Positions 35,124 to 44,001 of a stretch of DNA of 64,000 bases are shown piece after piece; the first letter of the stretch is position 1, and every line of letters starts with the position of its first letter. A program made the position numbers and the translations under genes. The stretch covers positions 124,001-188,000 of the forward strand of contig NZ_LQAQ01000015.1 of the NCBI RefSeq assembly GCF_001583495.1. The letters run 5' to 3'. The stretch comes from Flammeovirga sp. SJP92. GTDB taxonomy: Bacteria > Bacteroidota > Bacteroidia > Cytophagales > Flammeovirgaceae. Under the pieces are notes generated by a model. The model did no database searches. It saw only the letters and a program-made list of their open reading frames with translations, and was not told the origin of the DNA.

Positions 35124-35172
35124 TACGTACAATTACGTATTTTTACTTACTTTTACTTTCGTGTTGTACGTA
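35124..35172 (+). promoter_or_regulatory. Regulatory region of the nitrate reductase operon with three TACGTA hexamers
   Basis: Palindromic TACGTA occurs at 35124, 35134 and 35167, spaced 10 and 33 bp, that is roughly one and three helical turns. A -7-like TACTTTCG lies at 35154-35161 with no TTG at the -33 position, so activation by a regulator is expected. The 14-bp sequence ACGTATTTTTACTT (35135-35148) recurs before glnN at 43954-43967. NarL-type regulators bind TAC-containing heptamers, so the hexamers are candidate sites. Confidence 0.6.
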
Positions 35173-35285
35173 TTACTGCTCAAAGCAATTTGATGGAGTA
35201 ATATTAAACAATCACTGAAACAAACACATGCTTAAAATAGGGCAACAAGTTTGTTGCCCTAACTTTTAACTTAGCAAATTAGAAT

Positions 35286-38200
35286 ATGAAAAATATCTCA
35301 ACATACAAATCAACATGTTCCTACTGCGGAGTAGGCTGCGGCATAGATGTAAAGAAAGATGCAAAAGGCAAATTAACTGTTGAAGGAGATATTAATTATC
35401 CAGTCAACAAAGGGAAGTTATGTTCAAAAGGCATGAACTTAAATTATGTAGTTCAAGATACTTCAGACCGTTTGCTCTACCCGCAAATGAGATGGAGTAA
35501 ACAACATGACTTGCAAAGAGTAGACTGGGATACAGCTTTTACAAGAGCTGCTGCTGTGTTTAAATCAATCATAAAAAAATATGGACCTGATTCAGTGGGA
35601 ATGTATGTCTCTGGTCAGTGTCTTACTGAAGAATATTATTTAGCAAACAAACTCACCAAAGGTTTCTTCCAAACCAACAACATTGACACTAACTCAAGAC
35701 TTTGTATGAGTAGTGCAGTGGTTGGATATGTGAAAACACTAGGGGAAGATACTGTACCTATTACTTATGAAGATATCGAACATGCTGACACCTTTTTAAT
35801 TGCAGGTGCTAACCCAGCGTGGTGTCACCCTATCTTATTTAGAAGAATTGAAGCACATAAGGAAGCAAATCCTGATACAAAATTAATTGTAGTAGACCCT
35901 CGAAAGACACAAACTTGTGCTCTTGCTGATCTTCATTTACAATTAAAGCCAGGTACTGATGTTGTACTTTACCAAGCGATTGGTAGAGCCATCATTGAGG
36001 AAGGTGATTTAGACTGGGATTTCATTAAGAATCATACGGACGGTTTTGATGAATACAGAAAAGAAGTAATGAGTAGACCTCTGAAAGAAGCTAGTGCGAT
36101 TACAGGGGTAACAATAGATAAAATAAAACTTGCTGCTAGATATATTGGTAATGCAAAAGGCTTTATCAATATGTGGGCAATGGGGCTAAACCAAAGTGCT
36201 CAAGGAACCAATAAAAACCTTGCTTTATTAAATCTGAACTTAATAACAGGTCAAATTGGCAAATTGGGTTCTGGTCCTTTCTCATTGACTGGTCAGCCAA
36301 ATGCAATGGGCGGTAGAGAAGTCGGCGGTATGGCTTCACTTTTAGCAGCTCATCATGATTTAAAAAATCCTGAACACCGACAAAAAGTTGCTGATTTCTG
36401 GGGTGTAGATCACATTCAAGAAAAGCCTGGTAAAACAGCAACTGAAATGTTTGAAGCATTACATTCAGGCGAAATGAAAGCCGTTTGGATTGTATGTACC
36501 AACCCTATGGTAAGTTTACCAAACTCAAAATTGGTAGAGGAAGCATTGAAAAAAGCAAAGTTTGTTATCGTTCAAGATATTTCAAACAAAGCGGATTCAA
36601 TTGAACATGCAGATTTGATTTTACCTGCTGCTGGATGGTTAGAGAAAGAAGGTACAATGACTAACTCTGAACGTAGGATAAGTCATTTGGAAAGAGTATT
36701 ACCTGCTCCAGGTGAGGCACTTCCTGACACTGAAATCTTCTGCCGTTTTGCTCTAAAAATGGGATACCATGGATTTGATTATCAATCTACTGAGGATATT
36801 TTCAAAGAACATGCTCTACTTACGAAAGGTACAAATATTGACATTGCTGAATTGACATATGACATCTTAAAGAAAGAAAGATCAGTTCAATGGCCTTATG
36901 TCAATGGTAAAAGCACTGAAAGATTATTCGAAGACAAACAGTTCTACACTCCAAATAAGAAAGCTCAAATCTTAACTTCGGGTGTAGAAAATAATTCAGA
37001 CTTGCTCACTCCTGAAATGCCGTTGATCCTTACTACGGGACGTATTAGAGATCAGTGGCATACAAGAACTAGAACTGGCAAAGTCAATAAATTAAATCAA
37101 CATATTTCTGATCCTTTCTTAGAAATGCATCCAAAAGATGCCACTGAAAGAGGTTTGAAAGATGGAGACACAGCAGTCATCACTACAAAAAGAGGTGAAT
37201 GTAGAGTCAATGTCACTGTGACAACAGACATTAAAGAAGGTGTCATTTTTATGCCAATGCACTGGGGCAAAATCAGCAATGATATTTTTGCTAGAACAAA
37301 CAACCTTACTGCCAATGCAATTGACCCTATTTCAAAAGAACCTGACTTTAAGTTTTCTTCTGCTCAAGTGGCTAAGTTCCAGAAAAAGAAAGATAAAATT
37401 CTAATTATCGGAGCAGGTGCGGCCGCTTATCGTTTCATTCATACTTACAGAGGTATTAATAAAGACGACGAAATTGAGGTATTCTCAAAAGAAAGTACCC
37501 CATTCTACAACCGTGTACTTTTACCTGAATATGTAAATGAAACATTATTATGGAAAGACTTACAGAAATTTGATGAATTATCTGAATTCGATCGATTAGG
37601 AGTTAAAATACATATTAATAAAAGTATCCAAAGCATTGACCGTGACAATAAAGAAATCGTGGATCAATTTGGAGACAGATACAATTACGACAAATTAATT
37701 ATTGCTACAGGTAGTAGACCATTTGTTCCTGCTGATGTTCCAATTCATTTTGAAGGTGTTTTCACCATGAGAAATAAGAAAAATGCGGACAACCTTAAGC
37801 AATACTTAGACAATAAAGGCGGAAGAGTAATTATTGTAGGTGGAGGTCTTTTAGGCTTAGAATTGGCGGCCTCTCTAAGAGAAATTGAAATTGATGTCAC
37901 TATCATCCAATTAGCCAACAGATTAATGGACCGCCAGCTTGACCCTACTGCTTCAGAACTATTACTTCACCACTGTGAAGACAAAGGCATTGAAGTATTA
38001 CTCAATGATCAAGTTCAAACTATAGAGAAACAAGGAGAAAAGCTATACAAAGCAAAGCTAAAAGGTGGTAGAACAATAGAAAGTAATGCCATCGTTTATG
38101 CTATTGGTACTCGACCAAATACAGAAATTGGTAAAGAAGCAGGCTTAAAAACTTCAAGAGGTATTACAATCAATGAATACCTTCAAACTTCCGATCCTGA

Positions 38201-38795
38201 TATCTTTGCAATGGGTGAAATTGCAGAATTCAATGGTCAGTTAAATGGTACTACCGCTGGTGCTGAGGAACAAGCTGATACATGTGCTCGCTTTATTTCT
38301 GGCGATTTATTAAGTCGCTACAGCGGTACATTACCAATGAATATCTTGAAATTCTCTGACCTCAGTTTATGTTCTCTTGGTGTGATTGATATTCCACCTA
38401 AAGACAGAAGCTATGAAGAAGTAATTTTGCTTGATAAAGCAGAAGCGTTCTATAAAAAATGTATCATTAAAGATGATAAGTTAGTTGGTACCATCTTATT
38501 AGGTGATAAGGCTGAATTTGCTGATTATAAGAAGCTCATTGAAATGGAAACGGAACTAGGTAGTCGTAGAAGTGAGTTGTTAAGAGGCAAGAGTGATGCT
38601 GAACCTTTAATAGGTGAAGTGGTTTGTTCTTGTGCAAATGTGGGTAGCGGAAACCTTCAAAATGCTATTGATGGAGGATGTACTTCTTTAAATACACTTT
38701 GTGAAAAAACCGGTGCAGGACTTGGTTGTGGCAGTTGTAAAACTGAACTTCAAGAAATGTTGAAAAACAACGCTGAAAAATTAGTTACTTTATAG
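35286..38795 (+). CDS. nasA: Single-chain assimilatory nitrate reductase with NAD(P)H-FAD and BFD domains
   Basis: 1169 residues. The N-terminal half (to ~690) is a molybdopterin oxidoreductase of the NasA/NarB type. Its [4Fe-4S] cysteines are C11-C14-C18-C46 (CSYCGVGC, KLCSKG), then NIDTNSRLCMSS and the C-terminal MGD-binding HTRTRTGKVNKLN. From ~700 comes a NirB/NasC-type FAD-NAD(P)H domain (ILIIGAGAAAYR, FAD fold; VIIVGGGLLGLELA, about 844). A BFD-like [2Fe-2S] domain closes the chain near 1110 (CSCANVGSG ... GAGLGCGSC). Electrons can pass from NAD(P)H through FAD and the iron-sulfur centres to Mo, so one polypeptide may reduce nitrate to nitrite in the cytoplasm. A rubredoxin-tailed protein follows 39 bp downstream. 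Confidence 0.88.
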   Translation: MKNISTYKSTCSYCGVGCGIDVKKDAKGKLTVEGDINYPVNKGKLCSKGMNLNYVVQDTSDRLLYPQMRWSKQHDLQRVDWDTAFTRAAAVFKSIIKKYGPDSVGMYVSGQCLTEEYYLANKLTKGFFQTNNIDTNSRLCMSSAVVGYVKTLGEDTVPITYEDIEHADTFLIAGANPAWCHPILFRRIEAHKEANPDTKLIVVDPRKTQTCALADLHLQLKPGTDVVLYQAIGRAIIEEGDLDWDFIKNHTDGFDEYRKEVMSRPLKEASAITGVTIDKIKLAARYIGNAKGFINMWAMGLNQSAQGTNKNLALLNLNLITGQIGKLGSGPFSLTGQPNAMGGREVGGMASLLAAHHDLKNPEHRQKVADFWGVDHIQEKPGKTATEMFEALHSGEMKAVWIVCTNPMVSLPNSKLVEEALKKAKFVIVQDISNKADSIEHADLILPAAGWLEKEGTMTNSERRISHLERVLPAPGEALPDTEIFCRFALKMGYHGFDYQSTEDIFKEHALLTKGTNIDIAELTYDILKKERSVQWPYVNGKSTERLFEDKQFYTPNKKAQILTSGVENNSDLLTPEMPLILTTGRIRDQWHTRTRTGKVNKLNQHISDPFLEMHPKDATERGLKDGDTAVITTKRGECRVNVTVTTDIKEGVIFMPMHWGKISNDIFARTNNLTANAIDPISKEPDFKFSSAQVAKFQKKKDKILIIGAGAAAYRFIHTYRGINKDDEIEVFSKESTPFYNRVLLPEYVNETLLWKDLQKFDELSEFDRLGVKIHINKSIQSIDRDNKEIVDQFGDRYNYDKLIIATGSRPFVPADVPIHFEGVFTMRNKKNADNLKQYLDNKGGRVIIVGGGLLGLELAASLREIEIDVTIIQLANRLMDRQLDPTASELLLHHCEDKGIEVLLNDQVQTIEKQGEKLYKAKLKGGRTIESNAIVYAIGTRPNTEIGKEAGLKTSRGITINEYLQTSDPDIFAMGEIAEFNGQLNGTTAGAEEQADTCARFISGDLLSRYSGTLPMNILKFSDLSLCSLGVIDIPPKDRSYEEVILLDKAEAFYKKCIIKDDKLVGTILLGDKAEFADYKKLIEMETELGSRRSELLRGKSDAEPLIGEVVCSCANVGSGNLQNAIDGGCTSLNTLCEKTGAGLGCGSCKTELQEMLKNNAEKLVTL

Positions 38796-38834
38796 GAGTA
38801 AACAACTTTAGCTTACTTCAAAACTCCATATAGT

Positions 38835-40289
38835 ATGATCGAACAATTAGAACAAACATTAGAGAAAGAAGATTTAGTAAGAATTTTCATAAAGGGTGGC
38901 ATCTCATCTCCTGGTGATTTTCTTAAGATAATACAAGTTGCTGAAGAATTAGAAGTAGATCATATTCATTTTGGATCTCGACAAGATATTCTTTTTGCTC
39001 CACCAAAAATCAGTAGACCTAAATTAAAGGAAACTTTTGAGTCTATTAAAACCACTTTTGATTGTGATGGAGAGCAATTTCAAAATATTGTAACCTCTTA
39101 CGTGGCTTTGGATGTTATTCCAAGTACACGCTGGTTAGCCGCTCATACGTATCATTATATTCTTGATACATTTGACTTCCAACCAAAATTAAAAGTTAAC
39201 ATTACTGACCCAGCACAAACAATGGTGCCATTGTTCACAGGTCATCTTAACTTTATCGCTTCTGAGAAAGAAGGGTATTGGTACTTATTTATACGTGAAG
39301 AAGAACATGCAGAGGTACTTTGGGAGTGTCCTAGTTTAATTTACAATTATGACATTGCTAAAGTTGTAAAAGCTTTTGAAGGACTTCATGCACCTGGCAA
39401 ATCAATTAATAGTTCAAAAGTTTGGAAGACCATTGTCAGTACACTTGACATTAATACTATTGCTAAAAGTGAGTCCCTAGTTTTACCCACTGGACCGTTT
39501 CCTTATTATGAAGGAATGCATCGTATGTTGAGTGGTAAATATTGGTTAGGGCTATATTGGAGAAATAATAGTTTTGATATTCCATTCCTTAAAGAATTAT
39601 GCGAAGTATGTCTTAAAACCAATATTGGTAAAATTACCATTACACCTTGGAAATCGTTCATTGTAAAAGGTATTGATAGTAAGCATATCATTATCTGGGA
39701 AAAGCTATTAGGAAAGTTTGGTATTAATGTTAGGCACTCATCTTTAGAGTTAAATTGGCATTTACCTGTGTTAGATAGAGAAGCCCTAGAGCTTAAAAAG
39801 TACTTAGTAAGAGCTTTAGATAAGCAAGATATTAGTACTTACGGTCTTACATTTACAATCAAGACAAAGCCTGTAATTCTTTTCACTTCGGTTGTTATTG
39901 AGAGTGTTCCTTCTTCTACAAGGGAAAATACCTATAATGTTCTTTACGCAAAAGATTTCAATTGTAATGAACCGAAGTACATTCCTTTTGTGAAAAGAAT
40001 TCCAAAAGAAGCTATACCTCCTATTTTAATTGAATTGAGTCATCTTTATTATGAGAACCTAGATAATAGTAATTATGATGTGGATGAACCAAAGAAGAAG
40101 TTGGCCTCGACCACTGTAAGTGTATTCCAGTGTCAAAACTGTTTGAGTATCTATGATGAGAGCATGGGAATGCCTGAAGAAGGAATTCCTGAGAACACTA
40201 GGTTTGAATTCCTTCCAAGTTCATTCTGTTGCCCTACTTGTGAGGGACCTAAAGAAGACTTTGTCGAGATAGAAATGCCTCAGTCATAA
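38835..40289 (+). CDS. Rubredoxin-tailed protein with nitrite/sulfite-reductase-like body
   Basis: 484 residues. The body contains ferredoxin-like half-domain features of the nitrite/sulfite reductase family (for example GKITITPWKSFIVKG), but the siroheme/[4Fe-4S] cysteine motifs were not seen; the only CxxC there is CEVC. The C-terminus is a rubredoxin domain: FQCQNCLSIYDESMGMPEEGIPENTRFEFLP then CCPTCEGPKEDF, two CxxC knuckles. It is co-transcribed with nitrate reductase and probably hands electrons to a nitrite-reducing partner or acts in nitrate/nitrite handling. I cannot say whether it is catalytic. A terminator follows. Confidence 0.7.
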   Translation: MIEQLEQTLEKEDLVRIFIKGGISSPGDFLKIIQVAEELEVDHIHFGSRQDILFAPPKISRPKLKETFESIKTTFDCDGEQFQNIVTSYVALDVIPSTRWLAAHTYHYILDTFDFQPKLKVNITDPAQTMVPLFTGHLNFIASEKEGYWYLFIREEEHAEVLWECPSLIYNYDIAKVVKAFEGLHAPGKSINSSKVWKTIVSTLDINTIAKSESLVLPTGPFPYYEGMHRMLSGKYWLGLYWRNNSFDIPFLKELCEVCLKTNIGKITITPWKSFIVKGIDSKHIIIWEKLLGKFGINVRHSSLELNWHLPVLDREALELKKYLVRALDKQDISTYGLTFTIKTKPVILFTSVVIESVPSSTRENTYNVLYAKDFNCNEPKYIPFVKRIPKEAIPPILIELSHLYYENLDNSNYDVDEPKKKLASTTVSVFQCQNCLSIYDESMGMPEEGIPENTRFEFLPSSFCCPTCEGPKEDFVEIEMPQS

Positions 40290-40334
40290 AATGTAATCGC
40301 ACTAAACTAAATACGAATAATTATATATGCAACG

Positions 40335-40364
40335 AAAAGCCTACAGTAATTGTAGGCTTTTTTA
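40335..40364 (+). terminator. Terminator of the nitrate operon
   Basis: AAAAGCCTACA (40335-40345) and TGTAGGCTTTT (40351-40361), with a 5-nt loop and T run. Confidence 0.85.
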
Positions 40365-40547
40365 TTGTTAAAATACTCTTACTAATTGCGTCTCTCACAA
40401 AACGATGAAGTAATATTTCTTCTGCAAGCTTAACCACCTAAACTATTAAAGGTAGAACGATGTAATGAATATACAAATTCAGTTTTGGTTTAATTGAAAT
40501 CATAAAGCACATCCTATAATTCAGTAAAGTCATAAAAGCTAGGCATT

Positions 40548-40575
40548 AAAAAAGCCCACAATTAATGCGGGCTTT
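40548..40575 (-). terminator. Terminator of the Ig-repeat gene
   Basis: AAAGCCC (40551-40557) and GGGCTTT (40569-40575), with the T run on the minus strand. It lies 22 bp after the stop of the gene at 40597. Confidence 0.8.
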
Positions 40576-40596
40576 CTTATCGAAATATTCTAAATA

Positions 40597-43500
40597 TTAA
40601 TTTCCTTCATATAAAGTTGTCTCAGCAAATTTGAAGTCTGAAACATTTTGAGAATTATCTTTAAACTTAATAAAGACTCTCTTAATACCAGCTCCAGGCT
40701 CTAAGTTCCAAGTAAACTTCTCAGAATATGGTCTCCAAATACCTCCTTTAAAATCTTGCGAATTGGACACCATCATATAAACTGCTTCTCTCGCCTTTGT
40801 TGTGATATTAACCGTTGGAGAATCTACAGCTGTTTTTCCATTTTCAATTTTCACAAACATTGGAATTGGAGGTGTAGTATCTAAGATAATTTTGGTTTCT
40901 GTAATCATCGATTCATTACCTGCTTCATCTCTAAACTTCACATATACATATTTTTCTCCGTCAGTACTGTGCTTAATTACCCAATCTTTACTTGTTCCAT
41001 AAGGTTCCCAATCGATTCTTGTTTTAAAGTATCTATCATTGGTCACTTTCATTTCAGTGGCACCTTCAGCAAAGATTTCTAACTGCACTCGACCTGTTTT
41101 ATCATTAGTATATTCTTCTCCATTGTTGATAATCAACTTCTCATTTACTGGCTCTTGACGGTCCAGTAAGATACTTGCAGACACAGGAGAAGTTACGTTT
41201 TCTGCATCATCCTTGAATTTTGCATAAACTGTTTTCTCTCCATCTTCTTGTGCTTCCAAGTAATGATCGTAGATATAGTACTTAAATTTCTGCCATTCTG
41301 CACCTTCAAAGTCCTTATTGTTAGAGATCATCATTTTTGTAGCACCTCTCGCATTTAACTTCAATCTCACTCTAGCATCATAATCAGTACAGTATTTTTC
41401 ACCTTGACCAATCAAGATTGAACCTTCTCTTGGAGCATCTGTATCTACACCTACCGAAACATAAGTCGGTCTAGAAATGTTTCCAACTTCATCTTTGAAA
41501 ATTACATAAACGAATTTCAAACCATCACCTGGAGGGAATTTCCACTTTTTAGAAGTAGCATAATTTTCCCATTCAGCACCTTTGAAATCAGATCTTGAAG
41601 AAAGACGCATCGTTTTAGCTCCTTTTGCAGAAATATTCAGAGTTACCTCCTCCAAGTTAATCAACTTGTCTTGTGCCTCTACAATTTCAACATTTCCTTC
41701 AACTGGAGGTGTTCTATCCAAAGTGACATTTACAGAATATGTATCAGAAATATTTCCTGCTTCATCCATAAATCTTGTATAAATCTCCTTTACACCATCC
41801 TCACCTGGAAGTCTCCATGGAATATTATATTCAGAATAACCGATCCATCTAATTTTCTCGAAATTAGGGTGGTTACTGATCTGCATTTTTATTGCATCCT
41901 CAGCATTTACTCTTACTAATGCAATTGCATCAGGGTGGTTTACCACTCCTTCCTTATGATTTTTCACTACAATTGAGCAGTTAAATGGAGGCTTTGTATC
42001 AAGAATAATGTTATCTGAAACAGGCTCTGAAACATTTCCTGCCAAGTCTTTAAATCGAGCAAAAACAGTTTTTACTCCATCATTTCCATCTAGCTTCCAT
42101 TTTCTGATCACATTGTAAGGTTCCCATTCAGAATCCAAAAATGTAGGATCATTACTTACCTGCATAAAATCAGCCTTTCTAGCAAAAAGCTTCAAATTCA
42201 CATTTTTCTCTTTATCTATACTGTATTCCTTATTATTATCAATAGCTACTTTACCACCAACAGGTGCTTCAGTATCTATTAGAATTCTATCAAAAGCGAC
42301 TTCAGATACGTTTTTAGCACGGTCCATAAATTTCACATAAACCGTTCTAATACCATCTTCTCCGCTTAAAAGTTTCCAATTTTTATGATCTTCTTTGTAA
42401 ACCATCCATCGTGATCCAAAGAAAGTCTGCTGATTTGAAATCATCATAAAACGTGCATCATCTGCCTTGATTTTCAAATCAACTACATGCTTTATATCTT
42501 TTAATAGCTTTACGTTATTGGCTGTATCTTGAACAATACCTTCTGAATAAATATCAACTTTAGGATTTTGAGGAGGTGTTGCATCCAGCATTACCGATGA
42601 AGTATAAACTTCAGATTCATTCTTTGCTCTATCACGGAATTTAACATAGACTGTTTTTTCTCCGTCACCAATTGGAAAGTTCCATACTGGCACAATAGAC
42701 GAATATGGAATCCACTCTGCATCACTGAAATCTTCCTTATTAGAAACCTTCATTTCTGAGGCTCCCTGAATAATCAACTGTAGTTTATGTCTTGCGTGAT
42801 TATCGATAAATTTACGACCATCGTCAATAATCACTCTACCAAATCTTGGTGGTACTCTATCTACAATTGCTCTTGCTGAAACAATTTTGGAATAATTCCC
42901 TACTTCATCTCTAAAACGGGCATATACTACCTTTTCACCATCTCCAGGAGATAAAGTCCACTGCACTTCTTCTGCGTAATCAATCCATCCATCTCCTCCA
43001 CGGATCTGAATATGAGAAGCTCCTTGAGCATAAAAATGTAATGTTACAACAGAGTCTTTCAAGAATTTTTCTCCGTCATTAATTTTCATCTTCCCTTCAG
43101 TTGGAGGAGTTGTATCTATAGTTATTTTAGCACTAATAATTTGAGTTTCATTACCAGCCACATCTCTATACTGAACAAAAACTTCCTTTTCACCATCAAG
43201 ACCTGGAAGTTTATAATTGTCTACTCTTTGTTGATATGTTCCCCACTGTTTACCGATAAAATCAGGTCTATTAGCAATTCTCATCTGATAAGCATCTTCA
43301 GCTGACAAAAACAGAGAAACTGTACGTTTTTTGTTGTTTGTAAACAACAAACCTCCATTAATTGCTATTTCTGGATTTTGAGGAGGTGTTCTATCTAATT
43401 CAATAATAAGTGAAGCTACTTCAGATACATTACCTGAATCTTCATCTTTAAAAATGGCGTAAATAGTTTTCACTCCATCACCTTCACCTCTTCTGATTAT

Positions 43501-43734
43501 TGAATAATCTGATTTCTCCCAATTTACTCTTTCCCAAACAACTCCTCTAAAACTCTCATCGCGACTTATTTTCATATGTGTCGCGTTTTGTGATTTTATT
43601 CTTAGCTGAACTCTTCCTTCAGGATCATTGGTCACCTCTAAACCACCATCGACAGAAATAGATCCAGAGACAGACTGCGACCAACAAATTTGAGTAATAA
43701 ATAAAAATATACAACTTAGTAAAAAACTCTTCAT
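40597..43734 (-). CDS. Secreted protein of eleven tandem Ig-like repeats
   Basis: 1045 residues with a signal peptide (to about residue 19, ICWSQ). Eleven ~90-residue repeats follow. Each carries an MxISN-type strand, a PxGDGEKxVYxxFRD-xGN-S core (e.g. DGEKVVYARFRDEVGNYS) and a Dxx-PP linker (DTTPPTEGKM). This is the Bacteroidota repetitive Ig-like surface-protein type. No T9SS domain, TM anchor or lipobox is visible, so how it is retained is unknown. It may form a filament or adhesin. It is transcribed alone and opposite the neighbouring nitrate operon. Confidence 0.8.
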   Translation of the reverse strand: MKSFLLSCIFLFITQICWSQSVSGSISVDGGLEVTNDPEGRVQLRIKSQNATHMKISRDESFRGVVWERVNWEKSDYSIIRRGEGDGVKTIYAIFKDEDSGNVSEVASLIIELDRTPPQNPEIAINGGLLFTNNKKRTVSLFLSAEDAYQMRIANRPDFIGKQWGTYQQRVDNYKLPGLDGEKEVFVQYRDVAGNETQIISAKITIDTTPPTEGKMKINDGEKFLKDSVVTLHFYAQGASHIQIRGGDGWIDYAEEVQWTLSPGDGEKVVYARFRDEVGNYSKIVSARAIVDRVPPRFGRVIIDDGRKFIDNHARHKLQLIIQGASEMKVSNKEDFSDAEWIPYSSIVPVWNFPIGDGEKTVYVKFRDRAKNESEVYTSSVMLDATPPQNPKVDIYSEGIVQDTANNVKLLKDIKHVVDLKIKADDARFMMISNQQTFFGSRWMVYKEDHKNWKLLSGEDGIRTVYVKFMDRAKNVSEVAFDRILIDTEAPVGGKVAIDNNKEYSIDKEKNVNLKLFARKADFMQVSNDPTFLDSEWEPYNVIRKWKLDGNDGVKTVFARFKDLAGNVSEPVSDNIILDTKPPFNCSIVVKNHKEGVVNHPDAIALVRVNAEDAIKMQISNHPNFEKIRWIGYSEYNIPWRLPGEDGVKEIYTRFMDEAGNISDTYSVNVTLDRTPPVEGNVEIVEAQDKLINLEEVTLNISAKGAKTMRLSSRSDFKGAEWENYATSKKWKFPPGDGLKFVYVIFKDEVGNISRPTYVSVGVDTDAPREGSILIGQGEKYCTDYDARVRLKLNARGATKMMISNNKDFEGAEWQKFKYYIYDHYLEAQEDGEKTVYAKFKDDAENVTSPVSASILLDRQEPVNEKLIINNGEEYTNDKTGRVQLEIFAEGATEMKVTNDRYFKTRIDWEPYGTSKDWVIKHSTDGEKYVYVKFRDEAGNESMITETKIILDTTPPIPMFVKIENGKTAVDSPTVNITTKAREAVYMMVSNSQDFKGGIWRPYSEKFTWNLEPGAGIKRVFIKFKDNSQNVSDFKFAETTLYEGN

Positions 43735-43953
43735 AGAAGCTCTATTATGGGGATGTAAGTGCTACGACACTCATCAAAAATCTCTCTATATACCTTATTA
43801 ACGACTATAAAATTAATATATTTCGTCAATAGGTAATGATTAATCAAAGAACATACCAAGTATGTTAATCACCTTTATCACAAACTGTTTTTTAAAGTGA
43901 TTAAATCTAACATATATTTTATGTGTTATAAAAAAAAGAATATAACAAAAAAA

Positions 43954-43970
43954 ACGTATTTTTACTTTTA
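43954..43970 (+). promoter_or_regulatory. Shared upstream motif and -7-like element of glnN
   Basis: ACGTATTTTTACTT (43954-43967) is identical to 35135-35148 in the nitrate operon promoter region. It overlaps TACTTTTA (43963-43970), a -7-like box with no TTG at -33. It ends 31 bp before the ATG at 44002. A common nitrogen regulator is possible. Confidence 0.5.
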
Positions 43971-44001
43971 GAAGTGAAATAAAAATAATAAATATCAAAG
44001 T

